Shown: piece after piece, positions 12,323 to 22,904 of the stretch
How the letters are laid out: each line of letters starts with the position of its first letter
Position numbering within the stretch: the stretch's first letter is position 1
Origin: Portulaca oleracea
Taxonomy: Eukaryota > Streptophyta > Magnoliopsida > Caryophyllales > Portulacaceae
Assembly: GCA_029582165.1 (NCBI GenBank)
Contig: CM055885.1
Span: 12,460,729-12,524,728 of the forward strand
Reading direction: 5' to 3'
DNA: 64,000 nt
Notes under the pieces: model-generated
Databases searched by the model: none
Seen by the model: the letters and a program-made list of their open reading frames with translations, nothing else
What the model was told of the DNA's origin: nothing
Program-made: the position numbers and the translations under genes

Positions 12323-13057
12323 TTGGAATTCCCAGACGAAGATATATTTTTCATTGATGAGATTACATGGGAAATGTATTTCGACAGGGCCTCCAATCAG
12401 ATGGGTTGTGGGGTAGGAGTTCTATTGATCTCTCCAAAAGGGGCACATGTCCCTGTAACTCTGAAGTTAGATTTTGATGCTACTAATAATGCTGCAGAAT
12501 ACGAAGCATGCATAAATGGCCTGCAAGCTAATTTGACTTTAGGTATACGCCACATAAAGGTATTTGGAGATTCTAGCCTTATCATCAATCAGGCTAAGAA
12601 TATATGGAAGGTTCGAAACGAATGCCTCATGGCATACCAGCAGAAACTCTTGGGACTTACTGACCAATTTGAGAACATTAGTTTCCAATACCTCTTTAGG
12701 GATCATAATGAGTTGGCAGATGCACTAGCTAAGCTATACTTAATGATATCAATCCCAACAGGCACGCTCCAATTACTTGTGGTAGTAGAGCCGCAGTCTG
12801 AACCAGGATATGTTTTCACTATGGAATCACAAGGGATTGATACTAAAGCATGGTTCCACGACATATATAATTTTCTCCGGGAAGGAGAATATCCGGCTGA
12901 GTTGGATGCCCGAGGACAACAAGAAACCAGGTCCTTAGCAGTACAATACTGCTTGATCCAAGATCATTTGTACAAAAAGTCAGCTACAAGCATTAATTTG
13001 TTGTGTATAGATGCTAAAAGTGCAAAAGAGGTCATGGCCACTGTGCATGGAGGATAA
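12323..13057 (+). CDS. Second (archaeal/plant-type) RNase H region of the Tat-type element
   Basis: An uninterrupted 244-residue frame. It has the first Asp in MYFDRAS (about 12376-12396), Glu in NNAAEYEACINGL, Asp in VFGDSSLIINQ and the last Asp in NELADALAKL. These four acidic residues match a type-1 RNase H active site. An extra RNase H downstream of RT-RNase H defines the Tat/Ogre lineage among plant Ty3/gypsy elements. The frame continues past the domain into the linker to integrase. It cannot be expressed as a normal polyprotein because the frames on both sides are broken. Its ATG is only the first in-frame Met. Confidence 0.85.
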   Translation: MEFPDEDIFFIDEITWEMYFDRASNQMGCGVGVLLISPKGAHVPVTLKLDFDATNNAAEYEACINGLQANLTLGIRHIKVFGDSSLIINQAKNIWKVRNECLMAYQQKLLGLTDQFENISFQYLFRDHNELADALAKLYLMISIPTGTLQLLVVVEPQSEPGYVFTMESQGIDTKAWFHDIYNFLREGEYPAELDARGQQETRSLAVQYCLIQDHLYKKSATSINLLCIDAKSAKEVMATVHGG

Positions 13058-14094
13058 TGTGGACCTCATATGAATAGACGCATGTTAGTGAAGAAGATTC
13101 AAAGGGTCAGCTACTATTGGTCAACCATGGAAGCAGATTGCTTGGAGTTCGTTCGAAAATGTTAAAAATGCCAGGAATATGCTAATTTGCAGCATCAACC
13201 TCCATCATATCTGACCACTTTGACATCTCCGTGGCCATTCTCAATATGGGGAATCGACATCATCGGCAAGATACACCCAACAGGGACGGGAGGTCACAAA
13301 TACAACTTGGTTGCTATTGATTACTTTACTAAGTGGGTAGAGGCAGCCTCCTATGCTAAACTCACACCCAAGCAAGTGGCTAAGTTTATCCTTCAGAACA
13401 TCATATGTCAATATAGAGTTCCCCACGAAATCATTACTGATAATGGAAGCCATTTTCGGAAGGAGGTAGAGACATTGCTCGCCACCTATCATATTCAACA
13501 TCATCGATCTTCACCCTACAGACCTCAAGCTAATGGAGCTGTAGAAGCGGCCAATAAAACAGTAACAAGAATTGTTAAGAAAATGGTAGTTACTTACAAG
13601 GATTGACCTGACAAATTTCCATTCGCCTTATGGGGATATCGTACCTCTATACGAACTGCTACAGGTGCAACACCATATTCATTGATGTATGGGATGGAAG
13701 CAGCCTTGCCAATTGAGTTAGCAATCCCTTCGCTACAAATAGTAGCAGAGAGTCAATTGCTAGAAGCAGAATGGGTCGAGCAAGGTTGGAGGAGTTGATG
13801 TTGATGGATGAAAGGCGATTGATGGCGTTACATAACGTGCAGGTGTATCAAAGTAGGATTACTCATGCTTTTAACAAGAAAGTGAAAAATCGCTTACTTC
13901 AAGTAGGTGATTTAGTGCTTAAGGAAATGAGGTCACCTATACAAGATCCAAGGGGAAAGTTTGCGCCTAATTGGAAGGGTCCTTATATGATTAAGAACAT
14001 TTTTCCTGGAGGAGCATCTCGCTTAGCCACTATGGATGGAGAAGATGTGATCCAACCAACAAATTTGTATCAACTCAAGCGATATTACGCTTAA
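13058..14094 (+). pseudogene. Integrase of the Tat-type element (broken)
   Basis: The region opens with a decayed zinc-binding part (CxKCQ near 13159-13180, split by a TAA). The DDE core has GIDIIG (about 13250), TDNGSHF (about 13438) and GAVEAANK (about 13540). So all three catalytic positions can be seen. A TGA at 13604-13606 (Trp expected) and a further frameshift near 13770-13800 separate the core from the C-terminal tail. The tail (13800-14094) has the blocks VGDLVLKEM and GPYMIKNIFPGGA typical of integrase C-termini, and ends at TAA. Confidence 0.9.
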
Positions 14095-14339
14095 TATAAA
14101 CAAGCAACTGGAAAAGTAACTTTTAGACACTTGGTTTATATTTAATAAGTGCTCATAAAGAGGAAGAAATAAAAATTTGCAAGAACACACCAATTGTTAA
14201 TATTTCTTCATTTTATTGATAATGCAAGTACACTGCTTGTAAAAAAACGAAAATTCAAATGACAACATTAAATAAAAGATTATTTCAGCAAAGCAACTTC
14301 ATTTCCTTCCTTCTTCTCATCCATCTTCTAATCTTTCTT

Positions 14340-15268
14340 CACTTTTTCTACTTTGCCAGTAGTATCGTGGTCAGTCTCCATGTCTCTAATATCCTTTGGG
14401 CCACCCTCTTCCTTTGACAGTAGCTCGCCAGTACAGACAGTGTTCAGGGTTCCTCGACAAGACTCAAATGCTCCATCAGCCGTATCTATTCATAAAGTTA
14501 GCAAGGGTTATTATTGCATGAAAATTATCCCCAAACTAACAAAAATAAAAAATAAAACAAATTGCAAAGGACATGCGGCTTTCACAGTCAATAAAGGGGA
14601 TTTTCTTCACAAAAAAAAAGGAAACAAGAAAGGAGAAATGATGTACCTGAAGCAACAAGGGACTTCCACGAAAATCATGTTCGGGATTAGGATCATCCAA
14701 GACTAACATGGTTTCCACCAACATCAACGACACCGGGTTGTAACCTTGAGCTATGTCTTCCACAATTTGTATTAAATTCGTCGGACCGGTTCTTTGGCCA
14801 CCATGGTAAAAACAGAATTCTCCAAGGAGGCATAATACGAGAGCTCGTAGTCGTATTACTGGACCAAATTCCAAAGTTTCAGGAGATTGGAAATATTCAA
14901 GAATGGTTTGGAAATGTACATTTTCTCCAATTAAGCGCGCTTCCTATAATGCGAGAAGGAAGGCACAGAAGTTCCTTATAGCGCTTGACGACATCTAGGG
15001 AAGTTGGAGGCGACGTTGGTGGAGCATAGCGATTAGTTCCAAGAATGGATGACCATTCCTCCGGTAGTGGGCATAGCTCCTTCATGCTAAAGCGGAAGAC
15101 ATGCATCTTCGAGTCTCAGAAGGTCTCCGCCGCTCGAAGAAAATCTGGATTCAGCCTAACTTGTCGAAGGCTTAGCAAGCTGGTTATCTGATATCTTCCA
15201 AGTTCTTTCTTTTCTTCCTTGGACAATGTGCTCATTCAAGTGGCAAGCTTCTTCTCGAACGCCATGGA
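14340..15268 (-). pseudogene. Antisense DUF7745-like gene of the Tat-type element (broken)
   Basis: The minus strand starts with a Met-Ala-Phe-Glu-Lys-Lys segment at about 15264-15266. It continues with MHVFRFSMKELCPLPEEW and later ALVLCLLGEFCFYHGGQRTG and NPVSLMLVETMLVLDD, ending with an acidic Lys-rich tail near 14340-14470. These blocks resemble plant DUF7745-type proteins, which are frequent antisense passengers of Tat retrotransposons; their function is unknown. Stops interrupt it, including TGA at 15116-15118 where relatives have Trp, and introns or frameshifts near 14890 and 14500. It lies between integrase and the antisense PMD gene, both on the same minus strand. Confidence 0.65.
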
Positions 15269-15961
15269 AATTTTTTGGTGGCTTTTGTGAAGGTTTTTGA
15301 AGTTAAGATGATAAGTGAGGTATACCTACACAAAGAGGGGTATTTATACACCTTCTACCAAGCCCAAAATGGATCAAAAATCACAAAAAATGGTCATATG
15401 GTCGTTGATCATCAATCCTTTGATTCTAGCCATTTACCAACGGCTATCAAATAAAAAAAAGAGGAAAAATAGCAAAGGCCGCATGACCTTTGCTTTTTTT
15501 AGGCAGCACTCGCACGTTGAGCTCGGCCCATCCTTCCCTCTTTTTATTAAATAAAGGTCGCCTGACCTTTGACGCAGCCCAAGCCCAGTTCGAATTCACA
15601 TAGGCCGCGTAGCCTTTACAAATAAGATGGGTCATTTTCTCCGGTGAATTAAGCGGCCTAATTGTATATCTCTTATGTCTCGGGTCTTATTGTTGGCCCA
15701 ATGATGTTTGTTCAGAAATTTTGCTCGAGTTTACTCCGACACTTAAGTTTTTATGTTTTCTTTTATTTTACCTTCTTTTTGGGGAAGTAGGATTAATGCG
15801 GGATTAATCCCGTCATGTAGAAAATCGCGTTCAAAAATGCATTAATAAAATATAAAGAGTTGTGCATACATTGAATCTTGCATTAAAATAAATAAATAAA
15901 TAAATAAAAAGACATTAGAATAAAATAAAAATACAAAGAGTTTGCATTCTGCATTGCATGA
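15269..15961. other. Spacer with hairpin motifs between the two antisense genes
   Basis: Noncoding. It holds hairpin motifs of the family found in the LTRs: GCAAAGGCCGCATGACCTTTGC part at 15472-15493, AAAGGTCGCCTGACCTTT at 15553-15570, and TAGGCCGCGTAGCCTTTA at 15601-15618. An AAAT/AATA simple repeat lies near 15886-15908. By position it may serve as promoter or terminator of the flanking antisense genes; no clear TATA box was found. Confidence 0.5.
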
Positions 15962-16135
15962 TCACCACAGAAAGCCTGAATCGCCGCTGCCCTCAGCTCG
16001 GTTGTCACCAACATTCGAAGCTCCAGCATTGGAGGCACCCGCAGTGCCAAAATAGGTCCCAAGAGTAATAATAAGGACCGGGCGTAGGATTAAAGCTTGA
16101 GAATGCTGAAGGAGGGGGCTTTCTCGGAGGCGATA

Positions 16136-17264
16136 TGATGTATGCAAGGTCCTAAGATCAGAGTATTGACCTCACAATACACCACATTAACGCAACTCGC
16201 ACACAATCTGGCCTCAAAACAGAGAATCAAACACAAATACACCCAAAACAGACCTCACACAGAAAATCAATTACAACCTCCTCTTAAACAGAGTATGATC
16301 ACCAATGAACAAATGGATGAATGGATGATGATGAAATGATGATCGGGTGAACAAACTTACAATCAAACAGTAACCGAAGATAGTCTTGAGGCTCTAGCTG
16401 ATACAGGCACACCACAGCTAGAACTCCAAGGGCAATGGATTAGATGACCTCAATGGATACAGACACGCCACCACTGAGATTACTAAGCTCTACACCCACC
16501 ACAAGGATTGCCAAATCCTTGCTACTGTAGTAGAATTAACCAGAGATGAGAGTTTAACGTCACTCACAAACAAGAGGCTCAATCAAGGCACTCAAAATGC
16601 TATTAATTTCACTGATAGATGATGACCTCAAGCTGCCGATTACAAACTATATAAAGCTAGGGTTGAGCTGGATGATTAAGGGTTTCCCCTTGCTCAAGAA
16701 ACTCACTAATTAAGCATTAAACTACTTAACTAACTTAGCAAGCTAATTAAGCCTCATTACAAACTGGATTACCTCAAAATAAAAGGAAATAAAATGAAAT
16801 AAAACCTAACAAACGCGTTTTCTTTATTACAAACGGTTATATCACCTCACAAGCTGGAAATGGCCTCAACAGCGTGGAAGTGAGTCTTCATGGAGGACCT
16901 CAATGCAGGATCACCTCACAGAACTGGAATATCCTCAACAGTTCCAGAAGTGATGTCTTCATAGAGGACCTCAGAACTGGCAAACATCTTCACTGAGCTG
17001 GAAAGTCCTCAACAGCTCTAGAGTGAAGTCTTCAAAGACTGGTGAGGACCTCAATCCAAAGATATGGAATTGAGAAATAGCCTCACTGGTTGGCTGCTGC
17101 TGTTGGTGATGATGCTGCTGTTGTTGGACGACCTCATGACTTGTTGGACCATCATAAAACACTCTTGGATGTCAGTGTTTGATGTGGTTGATGATGGCCT
17201 CAATGCTGATGTTGGTGAGGTCGTTGCTGCTCCTGATGCTGGTTCAGATGGAGGACCTCCATCA
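16136..17264 (-). repeat. 3' LTR of the nested Ty3/gypsy element
   Basis: 1,129 bp, TGATGTATGC on the plus strand to GACCTCCATCA. On the minus strand it begins TGATGGAGG right after the polypurine tract. The integrase frame of this element continues about 210 bp into it, to 17051. It is rich in the trimer-bearing word CCTCA, with a CTG/TTG-rich stretch near 17090-17130. Confidence 0.95.
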
Positions 17265-20200
17265 TCCTCCCCAGGTTGAGGAAAGTTTGTCCTCAAACTT
17301 GGAAGGTCTTCATGCTCTGGAAAGTAAGGCCTCAAATCTGCAACGTTGAATGTAGCAGTGCCTCCATAGTCTTCAGAAAGGTCTAACTTGTAAGCATTGT
17401 CTCCAATCCTCTCAAGCACTTCAAAAGGACCATCTGCTCTTGGTGTTAACTTTCCCTTCCTCTTGCTTGGAAATCTATCCTTCCTTAGATGAATCCACAC
17501 TAAGTCTCCTGGATTGAAAACTATCTTCCTCCTATACATGTTTGCTGATGTAGAAACTTGCTCAGAATACTTGATGATCTTCTCCCTGACTTGTTGATGA
17601 AGCTTCTTGATCTCCTCTGCATGTTAACCTGCTTCATAACTAAACCTCACAGAATTTGTTAGTGGAGATAACTCCAATGGAGTTATAGGATTTCTACCAT
17701 AGACAACCTGGAATGGTGAAAGACCAGTTGCCTTGGATGGTGCTCTATTGAAAGCAAATTCAGCATAAGACAAGAGGGTGTCCCATCCTGTTTTGTTTGT
17801 GGATATCAGTGACCTCAATAGTGTTCCAAGTGTCCTGTTTGTGACCTCTGTTTGCCCATCAGTTTGGGGGTGACAAGCTGTGTTATACTTCAATTGGGTG
17901 CCCAACTTCTTCCAAAGAGTAACCCAAAACCCAAAAATGACTTAGGAACTTCACATCCCTATCTGACACCATACTCCTGGGAACACCATGGAGTCTCACA
18001 ACCTCCTGGAAATATAATTCAGCCACCCTCACAGCATCATAGGTGATATGGCAAGCAATGAAGTGAGCCATTTTACTGAATCTATCCACAACTACCATGA
18101 TTGAATCTTTTCCTCATTGAGTTCTTGGTAGACCAACAATGAAGTCTAGGCTGATGTCCTCCCAAGGACTGTTTGGAGCTGACAAAGGTGTGTATAGCCC
18201 TTGAGGTAAGCTATGACTCTTTGCAATCTGACATGTAGCACACCTCCTGACCCAATGCTCAACATCCTTCCTCATTTTAGGCCAACAATAATGTTCCTTC
18301 AGCATAAGAAGGGTCTTCTCGATGCCAAAATGTCCTGCCAAGCAACCTCCATGAACTTCAGAGATCAACAACTCTCTAAAACTGCTCCTTGGAATACATA
18401 ACCTTGCTCCTTTGAAAAGAAATCCCTGGTCTATGTGGTATAGACTTTGACGATGTCCCTTGCATTTCTGGTACAACTCTCCAAAATCTTCATCATTCTC
18501 ATATAAAGCTTTCAACTGTTCAAAACCAAGCACTCTTGCATCCAATACTTGCAACAACAAATACCTTCTGGACAATGCATCAGCTCCTTTGTTAAGCTTC
18601 CCAGATTTATGATGGATCACAAAATGAAATTGTTGCATGAACTCCACCCAAGTAGCATGCCTTGTGTTGAGTTTATGCCCTGAATGAATTTGAGGGCCTC
18701 ATGATCATCAGCGAGAATAAATTCGGCTCGATAAGATAATGCCTCCAATGTTGCAAAGCTGATGATAGCATAGAACTCCTTATCATATGTCGTATTTCCT
18801 CTTGGCCTCATTGAGTTTCTCCTGAAATAAGCTCTTGGTTTTCCTCTTGAGTCAACACTGCTCCAATGCCCACACCTGAGGCATCACATTCCACTTCAAA
18901 GACTTTGGCAAAACAAGGTAATGCCAAAACTGGGGCTGAGGTTAGCTGTCTTTTGACCTCCTCAAAAGCTTTCTGTGCTGCTGGTGTCCAAGTAAAGCTC
19001 TTCCCCTTCACTAACTCGGTCATGGGAGCTAAAATGGTGCTGAAGTTCCTCACAAACCTCCTGTAGAAAGATGCCAAACCATGGAAACTCCTTATCTGCT
19101 GGATTGATGTAGGAACAGGCCACTCTCTAATGGCTTTGACCTTCTCGTCATCTACTCGAATTCCTTCTGATGTCACAATATAACCAAGGAATATAACATG
19201 GCTGGTGAAGAATTGACACTTCTTGAGGTTCCCATACAGCTGCTCTCTACTCAGAATCTCCATAACACTCCTCAAGTGGTTCACATGATCCTCCTCAGAC
19301 TGGCTATAAATGAGTATATCATCAAAATACAAAACAACACACTTCCTAATCAAAGGCTTCAAAACCTGGTTCATAAGCCTCATAAATGTTAAAGGTGCAT
19401 TTGTCAAACCAAAAGGCATGACCAACCACTCATACAAGCCTCCCTTAGTCTTAAAGGCTGTCTTCCACTTATCTCCCTCATAAATTCTGATCTGATAATA
19501 TCCACTCCTCAAATCAATCTTTGAAAACACAATTGAGCCATGGAGCTCATCAAGCATATCCTCAAGTCTTGGAATAGGATATCTATACTTAATTGTGATT
19601 TTATTGATGGCTCTACAATCAATGCACCTCCTCTGACTTCCATCTTTCTTAGGGGCCAATAATGCTGGCACTGCACAAGGACTCAAGCTCTCTCTAATCA
19701 TTCCTTTCTCCAACAACTCATCAACTTGCCTCTGGATCTCATAGGTTTCAGCAGGGGTCATTCTATAGGCTGGTTTGTTTGGTAAAATAGATCCTAGGAT
19801 GAGGTCAATTTTATGTTGGATGTCTCTTTTTGGGGGTAAACCTGGTGGCATTTCTTCTGGAAAAACATGTTGGTACTGGTTTAGGATGGGTTGGAATAAA
19901 GGATGGCTATTTTGTGGGGCTGGTTCTTCATCAAGATCAAGCAAAAGTAACTCCTTCTGTTCACAGAACTCATGATATTCAGCAGGTAAGATCACATCAA
20001 GGGATGGTTCAACAATCAGGTTCTTGGTTCTTTTTGTGAGCTGGGATGGTTTAAGTGGGGTGAGGACAATTTTTTTGTGGTTTAGGTTAAGGGAATAAGT
20101 ATTTGCTCTTCCATCATGGTTAACAGATCTATCAAACAACCAAGGTCTTCCCAACAATAAAGGACATGAATCCATAGGTATAACATCACACCACACTTCA

Positions 20201-20640
20201 TCTTTATAAACAGAACCAATTGAAAAATTCACAAGGCATCTAGATGAGATTTTGATACCTCTACTTTGATTCAACCACTGGATGGTGTAAGGTGCTGGAT
20301 GAGGACAGGTTTGCAAATTCAACTTTTGCACCATAGTCTGTGAGGCTGCATTTGTACAACTGCCTCCATCAATAATCAAGGAACAGATCTTCCCTTGCAC
20401 TGTACATATTGTGTGAAAAATGTTCTCCCTCTGCTCAGCTCCCTCATCAATTGTTGTACTGCTAAGGATCCTCCTGATCACCAACATTTCACCTTCATCA
20501 GGCCTGGCCTCAACTTCCTCTTCATCATATACAGGATCTCCTTCAGGTTCATCATACTGTTCCTCCTCAACAACTGTCTCAGGTTCAACAAACAGTGCTG
20601 CTTGATATTCTACTAAGGTCACTGCTCTTCTGTTTGGACA
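17051..20640 (-). pseudogene. Pol of the nested Ty3/gypsy element (PR-RT-RH-IN, broken)
   Basis: Domains on the minus strand: protease with SLIIDGGSCTNAAS (about 20344-20385); RT with RCIDCRAINKITIKYRYPIP, VMPFGLTNAPLTF and catalytic YFDD (about 19320-19333); RNase H starting with FEVECDASGVGIGAVL. Integrase follows with its His/Cys zinc module (HGGCLAGHFG, RRCATCQ), first Asp in LDFIVGLP, second in VSDRDVKF and Glu in QTDGQTE. The protease-RT part is open in one long frame (18808-20859). RNase H is wrecked by several frameshifts near 18620-18830. A TGA lies at 18114-18116, a frameshift near 17900-17920 and a TAA near 17621. The C-terminal part (17539-17051) reads through the polypurine tract into the LTR. 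Confidence 0.92.
17265..17275 (-). promoter_or_regulatory. Polypurine tract of the nested element
   Basis: On the minus strand CCTGGGGAGGA directly precedes the 3' LTR start TGATGG. This is the expected site for priming plus-strand DNA. Confidence 0.75.
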
Positions 20641-21709
20641 TTCTGAGGCTAGATGTCCAAGACCTTGACATCTAAAGCACCTCCTCTCAGGGAATGGTCG
20701 ATTGGTAGGGACTGGGGTTCTTTGTGGGGGATTTTGGGATTGTGTTTGAGGTGGTTTTGAAATGGATATCCGTTTGTGGTTGTGGGGATGGATAGGTTCT
20801 TTGAGGTGGGTTATAGGATTTGGTTTGAGGATAGGTTTTGGTTGGGTACTTGCTTCCATACTCCTTCCTTTGGGACTTCTTCTGCTGTTCCACCTTATGA
20901 GCCAAAGAATTCAGCTCATCAAGTGAATTATACACCTGCAGCTCGACCACATTTCTGATGCTTTCATTCAACCCTCCAAGGTACCTCACATAAGTCTGAA
21001 TTTCATTCTCCTTCATATTGCACTTCCACAGCAGATGTTCAAACTCCTTGGTATACTCCTCAACAGATTTGCTACCCTGGACAAAGTGTTGAAGCTTGAA
21101 ATAATTTTCCTTTATGTAACTTTCAGGTAGGAATTTCTCCTTGAGCTTCTGCCTCATTTCAACCCATGTACTGACTTTAGGCTCATTGATTTCCTCCCTT
21201 CTTCTTTGTAAGTTGTTCCATCATGTAGATGCATATTTCCTCAATTTTAGTACAACCAACTTCACCTTGTTTTCCTCAGACAACTCCCTCAATTCAAACA
21301 CCCTCTCCACTGTTTGCAACCAATCCAAAAATACATCAGGATCCAACTCACCTCCATACTCAGGAATATCTATTTTGAAATCCAACTTCTCTACTCTTCT
21401 TTCTCCCCTCCTTTCTTCCCTCTCACTCCTACTCCTGGATTCACTAACACTACTTCTAGGTGACCTCCTGTTATACCTCCTTCTTCTGTGATATCTAGGT
21501 CTTCCTCCTCCCCTTCCAAGTTCACTAAAAGGGTTATCCTCTTCTTCTTCTTCAGACACCACATCAGTCTCTCTATTGATCTCTCTCCTGTGCAACCTCA
21601 TATAATATTGCAACTGTTCACCCATAATTTTCATTCTCCCTTCCATTTCTACCTTCTCCCTCAAGGCTTGTTCTGCTACTTCCTGAGGTGTTTTACTACA
21701 GCCCGACAT
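20634..21709 (-). pseudogene. Gag of the nested Ty3/gypsy element (broken)
   Basis: The ATG at 21707-21709 is the first Met after the primer site, starting MSGCSKTPQEVAEQ. A charged Arg/Ser-rich segment is followed by the gag core (FLDWLQTVERVFEL, EKFLPESY, YTKEFEHLLWKCNM) and a CCHC knuckle, CFRCQGLGHLASECPN (about 20634-20685). A TGA at 21221-21223 replaces the first of two adjacent Trp codons; the relative at 60636-61600 keeps both. A frameshift at about 20700-20860 moves the knuckle into the pol frame. Confidence 0.9.
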
Positions 21710-21760
21710 TATGAAATGCACAAATAACACAAACAGACCTTCCTCCAAGATGTTACTCAA

Positions 21761-21772
21761 CTCTGATACCAA
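21761..21772 (-). promoter_or_regulatory. Primer-binding site, initiator tRNA-Met type
   Basis: The minus strand reads TTGGTATCAGAG three bases inside the 5' LTR (21776-22904). This matches the 3' end of plant initiator tRNA-Met, the usual primer of many plant Ty3/gypsy and copia elements. Confidence 0.9.
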
Positions 21773-21775
21773 TTA

Positions 21776-22904
21776 TGATGTATGCAAGGTCCTAAGATCA
21801 GAGTATTGACCTCACAATACACCACATTAACACAACTCGCACACAATCTGGCCTCAAAACAGAGAATCAAACACAAATACACCCAAAACAGACCTCACAC
21901 AGAAAATCAATTACAACCTCCTCCAAAACAGAGTATGAACACCAATGAACAAATGGATGAATGGATGATGATGAAATGACAATCGGGTGAACAAACTTAC
22001 AATCAAACAGTAACCGAAGATAGTCTTGAGGCTCGAGCTGATACAGGCACACCACAGCTAGAACTCCAAGGGCAATGGACTGGATGACCTCAATGGATAC
22101 AGACACACCACCACTGAGATTACCAAGCTCTACACCCACCACAAGGATTGCCAAATCCTTGCTACTGTAGTAGAATTAACCAGAGATGAGAGTTTAACGT
22201 CACTCACAAACAAGAGGCTCAATCAAGGCACTCAAAATGCTATTAATTTCACTGATAGATGATGACCTCAAGCTGCCGATTACAAACTATATAAAGCTAG
22301 GGTTGAGCTGGATGATTAAGGGTTTCCCCTTGCTCAAGAAACTCACTAATTAAGCATTAAACTACTTAACTAACTTAGCAAGCTAATTAAGCCTCATTAC
22401 AAACTGGATTACCTCAAAATAAAAGGAAATAAAATGAAATAAAACCTAACAAACGCGTTTTCTTTATTACAAACAGTTATATCACCTCACAAGCTGGAAA
22501 TGGCCTCAACAGCGTGGAAGTGAGTCTTCATGGAGGACCTCAATGCAGGATCACCTCATAGAACTGGAATATCCTCAACAGTTCCAGAAGTGATGTCTTC
22601 ATAGAAGACCTCAGAACTGGCAAACATCTTCACTGAGCTGGAAAGTCCTCAACAGCTCTAGAGTGAAGTCTTCAAAGACTGGTGAGGACCTCAATCCAAA
22701 GATATGGAATTGAGAAATAGCCTCACTGGTTGGCTGCTGCTGTTGGTGATGATGCTGCTGTTGTTGGACGACCTCATGACTTGTTGGACCATCATAAAAC
22801 ACTCTTGGATGTCAGTGTTTGATGTGGTTGATGATGGCCTCAATGCTGATGTTGGTGAGGTCGTTGCTGCTCCTGATGTTGGTTCAGATGGAGGACCTCC
22901 ATCA
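21776..22904 (-). repeat. 5' LTR of the nested Ty3/gypsy element
   Basis: 1,129 bp, the same length as the copy at 16136-17264, with about 15 mostly transition differences. Its outer end abuts CGATA at 22905-22909, the target duplication within the antisense PMD gene. Frames here that look like unique ORFs are the LTR copy of the integrase tail. Confidence 0.95.

Larger units (their letters stand above)
16136..22904 (-). mobile_element. Nested Ty3/gypsy retrotransposon (young, minus strand)
   Basis: Two 1,129-bp LTRs (16136-17264 and 21776-22904) enclose a gag-pol region on the minus strand. The element is flanked by a perfect 5-bp duplication CGATA (16131-16135 and 22905-22909). By hand I count about 15 substitutions and no indels between the LTRs, roughly 1.3 percent. 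It is thus much younger than the Tat element it sits in. The primer site matches initiator tRNA-Met. The coding region has stops and frameshifts in gag, RNase H and integrase, so it is not autonomous now. I saw no chromodomain; the lineage within Ty3/gypsy is left open. Confidence 0.95.
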
